The notes under the pieces: generated by a model
The model's database searches: none
Told to the model about the DNA's origin: nothing
Seen by the model: only the letters and a program-made list of their open reading frames with translations
Assembly (NCBI GenBank): GCA_018857735.1
Contig: JABMCL010002216.1
Location: forward strand, 506,001-570,000
Source of the DNA: Alviniconcha marisindica
Taxonomy: Eukaryota; Mollusca; Gastropoda; Provannidae
DNA: 64,000 bases
Direction: 5' to 3'
In this document: positions 1 through 23,200 of the stretch, one piece after another
Layout: each line of letters starts with the position of its first letter
How positions within the stretch are numbered: the first letter of the stretch is position 1
Position numbers and translations under genes: made by a program

Positions 1-1090
1 TAAGAAGGTACGTCATCAACATGTATATTTATTGTTCCGTTTGTACAGTATATGACATGGCGTCCTTTACGTCCCAGCCAGTGGAAACACATCAGGCTGC
101 TGTTGATTTTACTCTGCCCATTTTTTTCTAGTTTGGGTGAACCAGGAAACACTGGAAACTAGCTATTGGCCTTTTGTTCATTTCAGTGATGAAGCATGCA
201 ACAGTCCTGTCGTATATCTGACTGACTGAGTTTTTAGCCACCAGTAAACATGTACCACAGGGTGTGACAGTGTTTCAGTTGATCAATATTCCCTGTTAGA
301 CAGACATATATTATATAATATAAAGAGGATCAATAAAATCACATACGTTCACTGGATCCAAGTACCCGTAATTACTGTTCTGGCTTATATTCCCTCGCCT
401 GTGATGAACTACCACGTGCTTTGTGGCCATATCTTTCCATGTCTGTTTGTTAATGCATTCATTTTGGTTTCTGCTACTTGCAGAGTTGCTTCTGTGTGCA
501 GACTGCTTTGGACAAACTCAGTTCAGCATTTTAGCAAGAAATTCATTCTTACCATGACAACATCGATTGTCATTTTTTTGTGACAGCATTTTCTTTCAGT
601 TCTCAGTCCATAACTCCGTTTATTTAGAACCTCTTTGGTGTGCCAGCTGAGAATACTCTCCGATGCTGACAGTCTCATGACTTACCGCTGCTGGTCATTT
701 TCACTGCAGTTTAAATGAACCTTATCCTCTCTCCCATCACTTAAGCTACACTTTTTCTTCATTAACATTGTGGATGCTTATAATCAGGTAGCGGAGCACA
801 TTCCTGGGGTCACATTTTTGATACCCGTATGCTGTTAGACTTTATGGCCCAGAAGCCAGGGAAGGGACTCAGGCATCCACCATGAAGAAAAAAATTTCTT
901 GTACATTTCTTTAAAAAAACAACATACATGTCTAATATTTATTTATTTTTTAACTCAAGAAAGGGAAAGAGTTGACAAAAACAAATGTTCTTGTGAAAGT
1001 GTTGGCTTCATACATGCTTTAAAAAAAATTGGAGAGAGAGAGAAAGAGTTGACAAAAACAATTGTTGTGAAATTGTTGGCCTGACATCAA
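1..1090. other. RENBP 3' flank, no gene seen
   Basis: AT-rich DNA without a supportable gene. A short imperfect direct duplication of a segment containing GAGTTGACAAAAACAA lies at about 960-1080. Minus-strand polyadenylation-like hexamers (TTTATT on plus) occur near 27, 618 and 936-945. Confidence 0.5.
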
Positions 1091-1215
1091 TCAGGAGAAA
1101 GCTTTCAGCTCATCATCCCATAACTGGTTCACATCGGCCCGGGTAACAGCTGCCGTACACAGCCCGATGAGTGTGACTGCTGGCTGGGACAAAAAGAGGT
1201 GCAGGTTGGATGACG
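1091..1215 (-). CDS. Unidentified coding-like terminal exon downstream of RENBP
   Basis: Minus-strand frame ending TGA at 1093-1091, preceded by an acceptor-like ACTGCAAG. It reads as a plausible protein C-terminus: SNLHLFLSQPAVTLIGLC continuing TAAVTRADVNQLWDDELKAF. Codon choice (CTG, CTC, CAG, GAG, GCC) resembles the RENBP exons and not the AT-rich flank. A second exon-like block at 1603-1510 has acceptor TGTTTTCAG and donor GTAAGATT, but its phase does not join this frame. It could be the end of an overlapping gene or an alternative RENBP terminus. I do not recognise the protein. Confidence 0.4.
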
Positions 1216-1509
1216 CTTGCAGTTGATTGTATAGAACGTGTTATTCATAGTGTTAGTTGAAAATGTTAGTGGTCATTTGGGGGGATCTCTGATTTATCCC
1301 TTCTGTTTGGATAGTCTTTAGTGTGTATCATATCTATTTTTTCTTCATCTTGTAATTTTCTTATGAACCTACACACTTGTCTTTTTCATGTAACATTTAT
1401 GTTCTGTCACATACAAGTTGTAGCAATTGAATTTAAAACTCAAGTGTTTACAGTTTTTTTGTTTTTGTTTTAAATTTTGTATCCACCCTCGTGTAAATCT
1501 TACCTTTTG

Positions 1510-1603
1510 ACAAAATTGGTTAAATCAAAATAAAACTGTTCAGTAATAAGCGCAAAGAGGCAAGAAAATATATGCTTCTTGTTCACATGGGAATGAATGT
1601 GCT
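1510..1603 (-). other. Exon-like block of unknown status
   Basis: Minus strand, flanked by a good acceptor (TTTTTGTTTTCAG) and a good donor (AAAAG/GTAAGATT), with one open frame beginning HIHSHVNKKHIF. It is AT-rich and has no family resemblance I can name. Joined directly to 1215-1091 it gives a different frame from the coding-looking one, so one of the two may be fortuitous. Confidence 0.22.
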
Positions 1604-2009
1604 GAAAACAAAAATGATGAGTCAATGTAACTAAAACATACAAACTACAAAGTCCTTGGTCCATACAAAACAGGACAGAAGTAGACGGTTCAGCACCAAG
1701 TTCAGCCTTGCTTAGATAATTATTATAGGTCTCACAATGCATATTTTCTGATCTTCATTGTCAGACTGATGTCAAGTTTGCTAGGAATGGAGGCAGTTCA
1801 AAGTTTACAGAAAGTTATTTCACAGTGAGGTACACTAGAGAGTGCAAACGAACATGATAAAATGTGTTACAGAGAGACAAAGTCTGTATTTTCACACACT
1901 GACTGATTGTTTTGTGTTGCGCAAGCTTGCAAGTTCAGGTTGCCATCAGATAACAGAGATGGTGTTTCTGAGAAACCGCTGAGGAGCAGGTAGATTATTA
2001 CTGAAGTGT

Positions 2010-14830
<12,821 letters not shown>

Positions 14831-15213
14831 GATCTGACTGACCGTACCCGCAGCCGTGACAACACTGAGACAGCGAGGAAACAGACACCCAGTTTCCCAA
14901 GAAAGGCCGAGACAAACCTGCCGTGGCTGTGACTGTGCCGTGGATAGACGGAGCAACAAAACTAGACTGACCAACACTAGACCATCGGGTAGACCAGCAC
15001 TAGACCATCGGGTATGTCACGTGATAAGAACTTGACAGGCCGTTAGCCTGCCGCGGGACGGCGCGAAGATTTCACAGTTTGTCTCGAACGTCCCTGAAGC
15101 CTAGCTGTTACGTACAAGTAACAAGTAGGTCAGCTCAGACTGCGATAGGGTGTGCGGCCACTGTTGGACTATCAGTTTTTAAGCAAAGGGATACCGGAGA
15201 CTGAAACTGAAAC

Positions 15214-15288
15214 GTAACTGTAGCAAAAGAAGAGCAGTCATCGGAATAGCAATAAACATTATTGTAGTTTAGCGTCTATTTTAAATGA
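15214..15288. repeat. Direct repeat, copy 1 of about 70 bp
   Basis: Shares AGCAATAAACATTATTGTAG and TTTAGCGTCTATTTTAAATGA with 16128-16206. A TTAC-tailed retroposon inserted just after the end of this copy. Confidence 0.88.
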
Positions 15289-15298
15289 ACAGGTCTAA

Positions 15299-15355
15299 GC
15301 GTAAGTAAGCTGGTGTTTTACGCCCAGTCAACCGGCGCGGTTATATCAGGGCGAT
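15299..15355 (-). mobile_element. TTAC-tailed ultra-short retroposon with exact TSD
   Basis: 57 bp element; on the minus strand it begins at CGCCCTGATATAACCGCG, contains GGTTGACTGGGCGTAAAAC and ends in TTAC units. The flanks carry an identical 13 bp TGAACAGGTCTAA at 15286-15298 and 15356-15368. Confidence 0.88.
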
Positions 15356-15749
15356 TGAACAGGTCTAATTATAACAAAATGAAGGTGTGCTCACGGCGTG
15401 TGACACTCAAATGCTGCCCGGATTTTAAAGTTTTACTGATGAGAAATAGTTTCTGTACTCACAGTACTAAAGAACAAGTGTCAGTGTCGGCAAGAAATAA
15501 CAGGGCGAAGAAATACTGTGCCGGCTGTCTTATTTCCCACCGTGCTGCCACAGTCAGTTACGCAAGGTGCAGAGGGAGAGGGCCGTGGACTTGCTCATCC
15601 GGGAACTGTCATCAGTTCTTGACACCACTGTGACTGGCCGGCCTAGTCGCCTGGTGAGGGTGGTGGGAGGTCAGCTTAACTTTTGTAGTAGGAATAAGAA
15701 CAACGTGCAGTCGACCCCTATCGGCAGATCTTTGTCGTGGCACTGCATA

Positions 15750-15768
<19 letters not shown>
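15750..15768. repeat. Poly-C run
   Basis: C run followed by a short CA tract and C-rich sequence to about 15822. Confidence 0.85.
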
Positions 15769-15782
<14 letters not shown>

Positions 15783-16127
15783 CCGCCCCCACCAAAGCCC
15801 CTCCCCCCCATCCCCGGCCCAAACGCTGCGCACGAGTCATACCGTACAGCGGATGGCAACTTTTGCCACAGAAACCAGATACTGCACTATCGGCCGTTTA
15901 TCAAGTTTTTCAGGTTATTCAGTCATTACCGCTGAGTAGCTTAGCAAAGACTAGTCCGGCCGAGTGTAGTGTCTGTGCAGGAACAGTCACTCTACCGACA
16001 ATGACCCCTGACTTGTGACTGACACTGACACTGACTCAGCCGCGGCGTGACTCAGTGTCGTATACACTGAATGATATTGACTCGGAATTCATTCAGTGCT
16101 CATTTTGGTTGAGTAGCAGGTAGCCGT

Positions 16128-16206
16128 AACTGTAGCAAATGAAGAAATCAGCAGTCATCGTAATAGCAATAAACATTATTGTAGTTTAGCGTCTATTTTA
16201 AATGAC
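16128..16206. repeat. Direct repeat, copy 2 of about 70 bp
   Basis: Second copy of 15214-15288, lacking the retroposon insertion, so it marks the empty-site sequence for that insertion. Confidence 0.88.
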
Positions 16207-16339
16207 TGAGCAGAGCGTACTACTGTGACGTGTAGTGAGCCGGCCCTCGCCGTCTGATCCGAGTTGTGTGCGATAACCGAATGAGGACAGTACTGAGCCT
16301 GTATTAAACAATCCCTACAGTACTGACTGACCGGGCCGC

Positions 16340-16940
16340 GCGGCCATCAACACACGGTATGGAGATAATATAAAGACCATGAGTGATAACTTTTTGTTCA
16401 GCGCTCAGGAGCGGCTGTGTAAAAGTTGAGGTGGTTGTCCTGGGTTCCCGTCCCTAATAAGCCTACGGTTTCTGTGGACGCAAACAACTTTTTGTTAACC
16501 TTTTCCTGCCCCCGAGACTCACATCGATCATCACAAGTTATGACGTTCGCGGCACTGGAAAATGTTTCTCATTATGATTCGACTATGTGTTGTCATAATT
16601 ATGAGGCCATCAACATACATAACATGGAGATACTGAATCTATAACGACCATGAGCGATAAGTTTGGTTGTTAACCTTTTTCTCATCAGTGTGCCCCCGAG
16701 ACTCAGTGACTTCGGTCATTATGACGTTCGCGGCACTGAAAAATGTTTCTCATTACTTCAGCTATGTGACGTCATAATGATGAGGCCATCAATACACATG
16801 GACATAATACTCAGTCAAGACCATGAGTGATAAGTTTCGGGTTGTAGTGTTAACCTTTTCCTGCCCCGCCCGAGACTGACATTGATATATCATCATTATG
16901 TCGTTCCACATTACTGATTCGGCTATGTGACATCATAAAG
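16340..16940. repeat. Three-copy imperfect tandem repeat, about 180 bp unit
   Basis: Units share GAGGCCATCAA, CATGAG(T/C)GATAA, GTTAACCTTTT, and TGACGTTCGCGGCACTG, at about 16343, 16602 and 16779. The first is lengthened by an 87 bp SINE insertion. Confidence 0.85.
16399..16485 (+). mobile_element. SINE fragment, ATC-tail family, with exact TSD
   Basis: 87 bp with GTTGAGGTGGTTGTCCTGGG and GTCCCTAATAAGCC. Flanked by an identical 11 bp AACTTTTTGTT at 16388-16398 and 16486-16496. It interrupts the first unit of the local tandem repeat. Confidence 0.85.
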
Positions 16941-16971
16941 TTATGATGTCCTGCTAGATCTCCGGCGCAGC

Positions 16972-16996
16972 CGGCGGTACCGCGTTCGGTACCGCC
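16972..16996. repeat. Short GC-rich perfect inverted repeat
   Basis: GGCGGTACC and GGTACCGCC separated by six bases; would form a 9 bp hairpin. Function unknown. Confidence 0.7.
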
Positions 16997-18242
16997 GCGT
17001 TCTCGAGGCCGCGTGTGAATAACAACCTGAATCCGCCAGTCCGTTCAAACGGCTGATAAAACTGACTCTCATTGGTTCCCCCAGTCAGTGATAGGTCTCT
17101 TTGAACAAATCTTACATTGAAACGGACTGGCCGTGCGACTGACTGTGACAATGAAAGGTTAAGGCCATGTCACTCAGTGAGGGACTGCCGAGTAAAACGG
17201 CTGAACTAATTCAGTTGCTTATCAGTTTATTACTGACAGAAATCTTTCCATATTGCATGTGTTTTAGTATTGACAGTTTCTGAAAGTAAAACTACAGTAT
17301 TTGTCAGTGTCACAGTTCATAGCGGCATGTGAGCCTGGCCCACGGTATTGTTGCTATGGAAACGGTAGTAAACAGCGGCCACTATATTGGATTCTCAGTT
17401 TAGGAACGCTTTTTTACCTTTCATTCTGGCATTTCCTATTCCATTTTTTGCACACAAGTAAATTTAACTGTTCTTTACAGAATTACAAAAGCCGCTATTC
17501 TCGGTCCGCTAATCTCATTCCGGCTGCTTTACCACTTTGGGTGGGTGGGTCACTGAAACTCAGTGACGTTTCGACAAAGAATTTTAAAAAAATACAAGCA
17601 AACAGAGCCGGCAACACACTAAAATTGAACAAAGGTGATTAGGCTATATTTTAAAATCTGTCAATGGGCCACTAATGACTGAGAATTCCGACCCGAGAAC
17701 TAAGTTTTTTAGTCAGTTCTGACGGCCGAAGCCACTTCAGTAGTCACTGAGTCAGTCAGTGATTGCCGGAGTATCATCCTACCCAAAAGCTGAAGAATAC
17801 TGCACAATCAGACTATGATATTTTCAGAGTGTTATATTTCCTACGGTTGAGGCCCGGGAAAGACTGACCCGGAAAGAAACAAAACAAAAAAGTTATTTCT
17901 TCAGTTTTACTACGACTGAGACACACGCTTCTGCCGACCCGGCACATGGTAATAACTGACATACATGTCGTAATACAAATATGAGGATGTTTTGGTCTAT
18001 TTTTGCATTTTCTTAAAACCAATAACTCAGTGAATCATTGCGTAAGTTCTGGAGTACAGTATGTGCATGTCCAAATCGAAAATGTGCCTGAAACTCGAAG
18101 GAGTAAGAAGTATTTACGACTACCATATGCCAAATAACAGAATGGATTACGGCAGTTCGTCACGCCCCCGATGAAAACAACCAGGTGAAACCGAAAATGA
18201 TCAACTACGACTGTTGTAAATTCGTTGAATGAACCAGAAGCA

Positions 18243-18344
18243 ATGAATGTGTTTGAGAAGAAACAGGCGTCAAAAGTAACGCTGGACGACACTGTTCCTT
18301 TGACGGCAGTCATAGAAGCAGCTCAAAAACAGGATGATCACATT
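18243..18344 (+). CDS. PXK: PXK exon 1 (residues 1-34)
   Basis: ATG with G at -3, then 34 codons (MNVFEKKQASKVTLDDTVPL...) to donor GTAAGT in phase 0. The VTLDDTVPLTAVIEA string matches the family N-terminus. An in-frame TGA lies upstream, so no longer start is open. Confidence 0.94.
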
Positions 18345-20164
18345 GTAAGTTAAAGATGTTTGGAAATGGGAAAGCGTCGTAACCCGGATCTTTATTATTT
18401 TTTGTTTGTTATTTTGTTCGCCGATTTTCGATGTACATCAGCCGTGCCGTTTTCTTTCATTTTTACTTTTGCCAAGTACTAATAGAGTATTTGTATTACT
18501 TGTAACTTTTCGTGTAGCCAGCTGACACCACAATAAGGTCAAATTAATGCTTAACCAATTACCAGCCTTAATTTTAACAGCTGAGGGTTTGGTTCTGCAT
18601 GGGTGTCCGACTGTTTGAGCCTTGTTGGCACTGAAGCTTGTTGTGTTGGATACTTCTTTTGTTTAAAATTGTAAGGATTATTACTTCTACTTTTCAAATA
18701 ATAAGAAACAATGGGAATGAGAGTCTTGTAAACCCTTTCTGTTGAGTATCGAAAATGTTTTTGTCATTTATGACATTAGTTGTTTTGTTATGTCAGCAAT
18801 TTGTATTATGCTTTTGTTTTTGTTTAACTTTCTGTTTCTTTGGCCTTTTTTGTCGCTCAGCCATGTCATGGACCCATTGTCAGAGCCTGTCACAGGTGTT
18901 CTTTGGTCTCAATAAAGAGTCGAATTTCACTGTCTAGAAATAAAGGAGAGACTAGAATGCATTTGTTGCTATAAATAGCTTCTTGCCAGCCCAAGCAAAA
19001 CACTGAGCATGTAAAAGAGACACACATGCTGAAAATTGGCAAGTTGCAGATGTCACAAGTGTAACTGTGAATGGAAACTGACTTGAAATTTTTTCACAAT
19101 CAGAGCATAAAAATGATAAAAATTTATAACTTTTTCACTACAAAATGATGCAAAAACTGATGACACTTTCACCAGAAATGTTCACTGGGTGCTGTGTACA
19201 TTGCCTTCAAATTTGACAAGCCATGTTTTAGTCCCTGTCAGAAGCGTTAGTGTTACTCATCAATGAAAAAGCAGAGAATTTGATTTTTGTATGGAATTGG
19301 AAGATCTGGCATTAATTTTAATAGTGTTCATAGTTTTCAAGGTATTTTGGATTGATAAATGATACTACAAGCCTGTTGTTTTAGTAAATGCAGACAGCAT
19401 TGGTCATGTCACAAGTCAATATTTTGCACAGGTTGAATACTTTGATCCTTTTTTTTCCTTTTCTTTTGGTGGGCTGTTTGGTGTCACATTTACATTTGTT
19501 TTCTGAGAGAAATATGCTGTTTACAGATGTGTGACTAGTTGTTTGATACTATGTAATAAAGTGAATTAAGTGTCAACAGATTGAACACACTTGCTTTGGT
19601 AATACTTGGTACATGTGACATCAACATTTTTCTCATGTGCCATAAGCTTACTTATGTCAGTTGTTTTTGTTGCATACTGATAGTCTTATTGGAATTTAAT
19701 CTTGGATGTTCTGATGTTCATTAAAGTCCTTTGCTTCACCATACAGTTTTACTGATGTTTTGTGCATTAAAATGACATTTTTGAATGGGGGCTAATATTT
19801 TTGATATGGATATAAACTTGTATATTTCTTTCTCATTTGATTCAGGAATATGTGATAAGAGTGCAGCGGGGTCCCCTGAGAGACAACTCCTGGCAGATCG
19901 TGCGGCGCTACAGTGACTTTGCAAACCTTGACGCACAGCTCAAGTTGTCACAGGTTGAGTTACCTCTGCCACCCAAAAAGGTCTTTGGCAACTTTGACAG
20001 AGATTTCATCGCAGCTAGACAGAATGGTCTGCAGGTAACGTGTGCGAATGGGAATTTTGAGGTGGGGGAGGTCACTTAGTACCATTTTTCTGTTCTTTTT
20101 AGATTATTAACACATCAGTGATACAATAAAAGTACTGGTAAGTGTAGATTAATTGTAATCATTG

Positions 20165-20228
<64 letters not shown>

Positions 20229-23200
20229 TGCAAGACAGGAGAATTCAGAACTGGGAACGCTAACACTGAAAAGTACTAAGATGAGGCAGGAAGCTGTGTA
20301 ATTGTCATTTTCATACTCTCAGCTCTGACAGCTGTTAGCATGTGGAATAATACTTTTTTGACACTGTATGTAGTGTTTTTTTGGTGTTGTCTTGGTTATT
20401 TTACTTTGCCCTGTTTTGCAGGACTTTCTAAGTGCAGTGACCACCAATCCAATCCTCGCCAGCAGTATATTCACCAAGCAGTTCCTGGACCCAAGCAATT
20501 ACTTTGCAAACTTTCTGGGTAAACACTTCCAACACCCTCTTTAGCTATGTGTCTTTTGGCATTACCACGTGTGTGTGTGTGTGTGTGTGTGTGTGGACTT
20601 TCTCCTCTTGCACTTCCTGCCATATTTTATGGTTTTTGTTTGTTTGCATCTAAAGAATTTGCATCGACTCATAGTATGCATCCTATATAGTATACACTTA
20701 CTAAATAATAAAATTAAATTAAAAAAATTAAAAAAGTGAATCAGGGTATTTGTGACACATTCACTGATTGAGTGTTTTGCTTTTTTTCAGAAACAGCTTT
20801 ACGGCATGTGTCCATGATCTTCCGCTCAGAGTCACAGCGATGGGAGGTTGTGGAACCCTTGCGAGGCATTGGTACTAAACCTGTTTGATATGTGCATTGC
20901 ATTTTTTGACTGCCTGTGCCCTCATAACTATTGGGTGATTCAGGCGGGGTTGTTAACTCCCTTGACTTTTGGCCGGCATCACTTAAGTCCCTTGGCTGCT
21001 TTTACTTCCAGTGCGTACTTTCTTCGCAATGGAAGGCAGTGACAGTGAATTTGCAAATTTTACGCTGCCAACTTTAAAGGAATTTTTGGAGGCCTGTTGT
21101 CATAATGTGTCTGGCAATAAGCAGTAACTTGTTGCTCGTGCTATAGGATGCCCCAAATGCATTTTTTCTACGAACTCGTGATCTTCTGGTCAGCCAAAAA
21201 ACAATGCAAAGACACTTTTCCCCCACCCTCCATCCCCTTTCCACGGTAATTTTTGAAACTGCAACAGTATTGGCATTTGTACTGCTTCGCGATTCTAGGT
21301 TCAACTTCCACTGTTATACACAGCGTGAAGCAACGCCTACTCAGAAATCGGCCCGGAAGTGCGCTGCGACCTCTTGCGACTTCTTGCGCGAAAGATTACA
21401 AAGCACATTCACTCTAGCAAACCAGCTCTGCTGAATCGCCCAATAGTTGTAGGTTGCTATCTAAAGCTGTGTACCAAAATATCACATTTTGCCAATTAAT
21501 GGCAGACGGATTTATTTCATCTTGCTTCAGTAGTTATCTGAGCAAAATCAACCTTTTAGCAGGTCAGTTCAATTCAAGATGTTTTTTGTTCACTTGGAAA
21601 AACCCATATACCAAGCCCAATCTCTCAGAAGTTTCCCCAATATTGCCCCTGAAACGGTTGCAATTTTTTTAATCAAGGCAGATGAAGTGGTGTATCATAA
21701 TTAAATGCAAAGATTTTTTTTACAGAAAGAAATGTTCCCTAAAGAAAAATAGAAGTGGGTTAGCTTTCGGGGTTTTGTCATGTTGACATTGTTTGATGTT
21801 CATCATACATAGAGAAGAACAGCAGACTGTGTGTAGACCAATCATTTTCAATGTCATTCAGTGATTTATGTTTGTAGACCAATCATTTTCAGTGTCATTC
21901 AATGATTTCTGTTTGTAGACCAATCATTTTCAATGTCTTTCAAAGATTTAAAGTGTTTGTACTTCAGAAGCACACAGTCTTTTTCAGAGTGTCAGTGTAA
22001 ACTGAAAGTGTGTTGTATTTCTAGGTTGGCGGATACGTAAGCATTTCATCCAGATCCAGACAACAGCAAGGCCTAAAACAACGCTAATGCTGTCATGGGT
22101 AAGCTTTTCTTGGCTGCACATTGTCAGAAGTGAGGTTTGTGTCTTAGTTCTGTTTTCAGTTTCGCTGTAGACGTCCTTTTGTTTTGCACACGCACTGTTT
22201 GGAAAGGTCATGGGGCCAGGTTTGTGTGACTGCTTTCCAAAAAATAGTCATTGAAAATGGAAAAAAAAGAGGTTATTATTCTCTGTACACTGTCATTGAA
22301 TAAGGACAAAAAATAGTTATTGTTCTCTGTGCAAAAGAATCCATCCATCGGCATCTCTGTAGAATGCTCATCGATATTTACCTGTGTTTTAGTAAGGCTA
22401 AAAGAAAAATATGAAAATGCACTCTCTCCATTGATCTGTCAATCATGCATAAATTGTAATGCATTGTTTGAGAAACAAAAACAAATTGTGTGTAAGATTA
22501 TGTCCTCCCAGTGACCTTGAAACCGAATACAGTGACTGATCACAAATCACAAGATGTATTCTCTTGTTAAAATTAAATTGCAGCAAGACTTTGGTCCAGA
22601 CAAGTTCATTCCAGAGAAGGAACTGACAGCGCTGATCAAAGTTCTGCCAAGTATAAAGGTGGGTTGCCCGTCGCATGCTGCCCCAGTAGTCAACCACTCA
22701 TGTTTGCACTGGCACTGACCAGTTTATGCCCCACATTATGCAGACATCTAGCAAAGCTGTGTGTCAAAGTGGGCAAGAAATGACCAGTTTTAATGGGAAT
22801 CGTGGTCTAGAGGGCATGTTCAGTATCTCATAATAATTATGTTTTGGGTGTATGTGTACACACGTCAGTGTGTGAAGTTGTACACATGCAAGTGTGGTGG
22901 GTTTTTTGGTGGGTGTGTTGGTGTCAGTGTGTGTGCATGTGAGTGTGTGCATGTGTGTGTATGTGTGTGTGTGTGTTTGTGTGCATGTATGTGCACCTAG
23001 ATGTGTGTGTGTGTGTATGTGTGTGAGGGAGGGAGAGAGAGAATGAGCAGTTTTGAAAGTGCCTTGTGTTTTTGTTGTAGCAATAATTATTTCTAGCAAT
23101 GTACCCATCACCTGAATTGTACTTTCACTATGCTCAGATCGCATACCTGTCAACCCATACAGTTTACCAGTATAAAATACATTTTTTTCATTATTTTGGG

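Larger units (their letters stand above)
14831..18242. promoter_or_regulatory. Divergent intergenic region between RENBP and PXK starts
   Basis: The two start codons point away from each other with 3.4 kb between them, so both promoters and 5' UTRs must lie here or further into first introns. It has more CpG than the introns (for example around 15050 and 16330-16350) and is rich in short ACTGA/TCAGT words. No TATA box or defined site can be assigned. It also holds two retroposons and a local tandem repeat. That it is bidirectional is inferred from gene order only. Confidence 0.5.
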
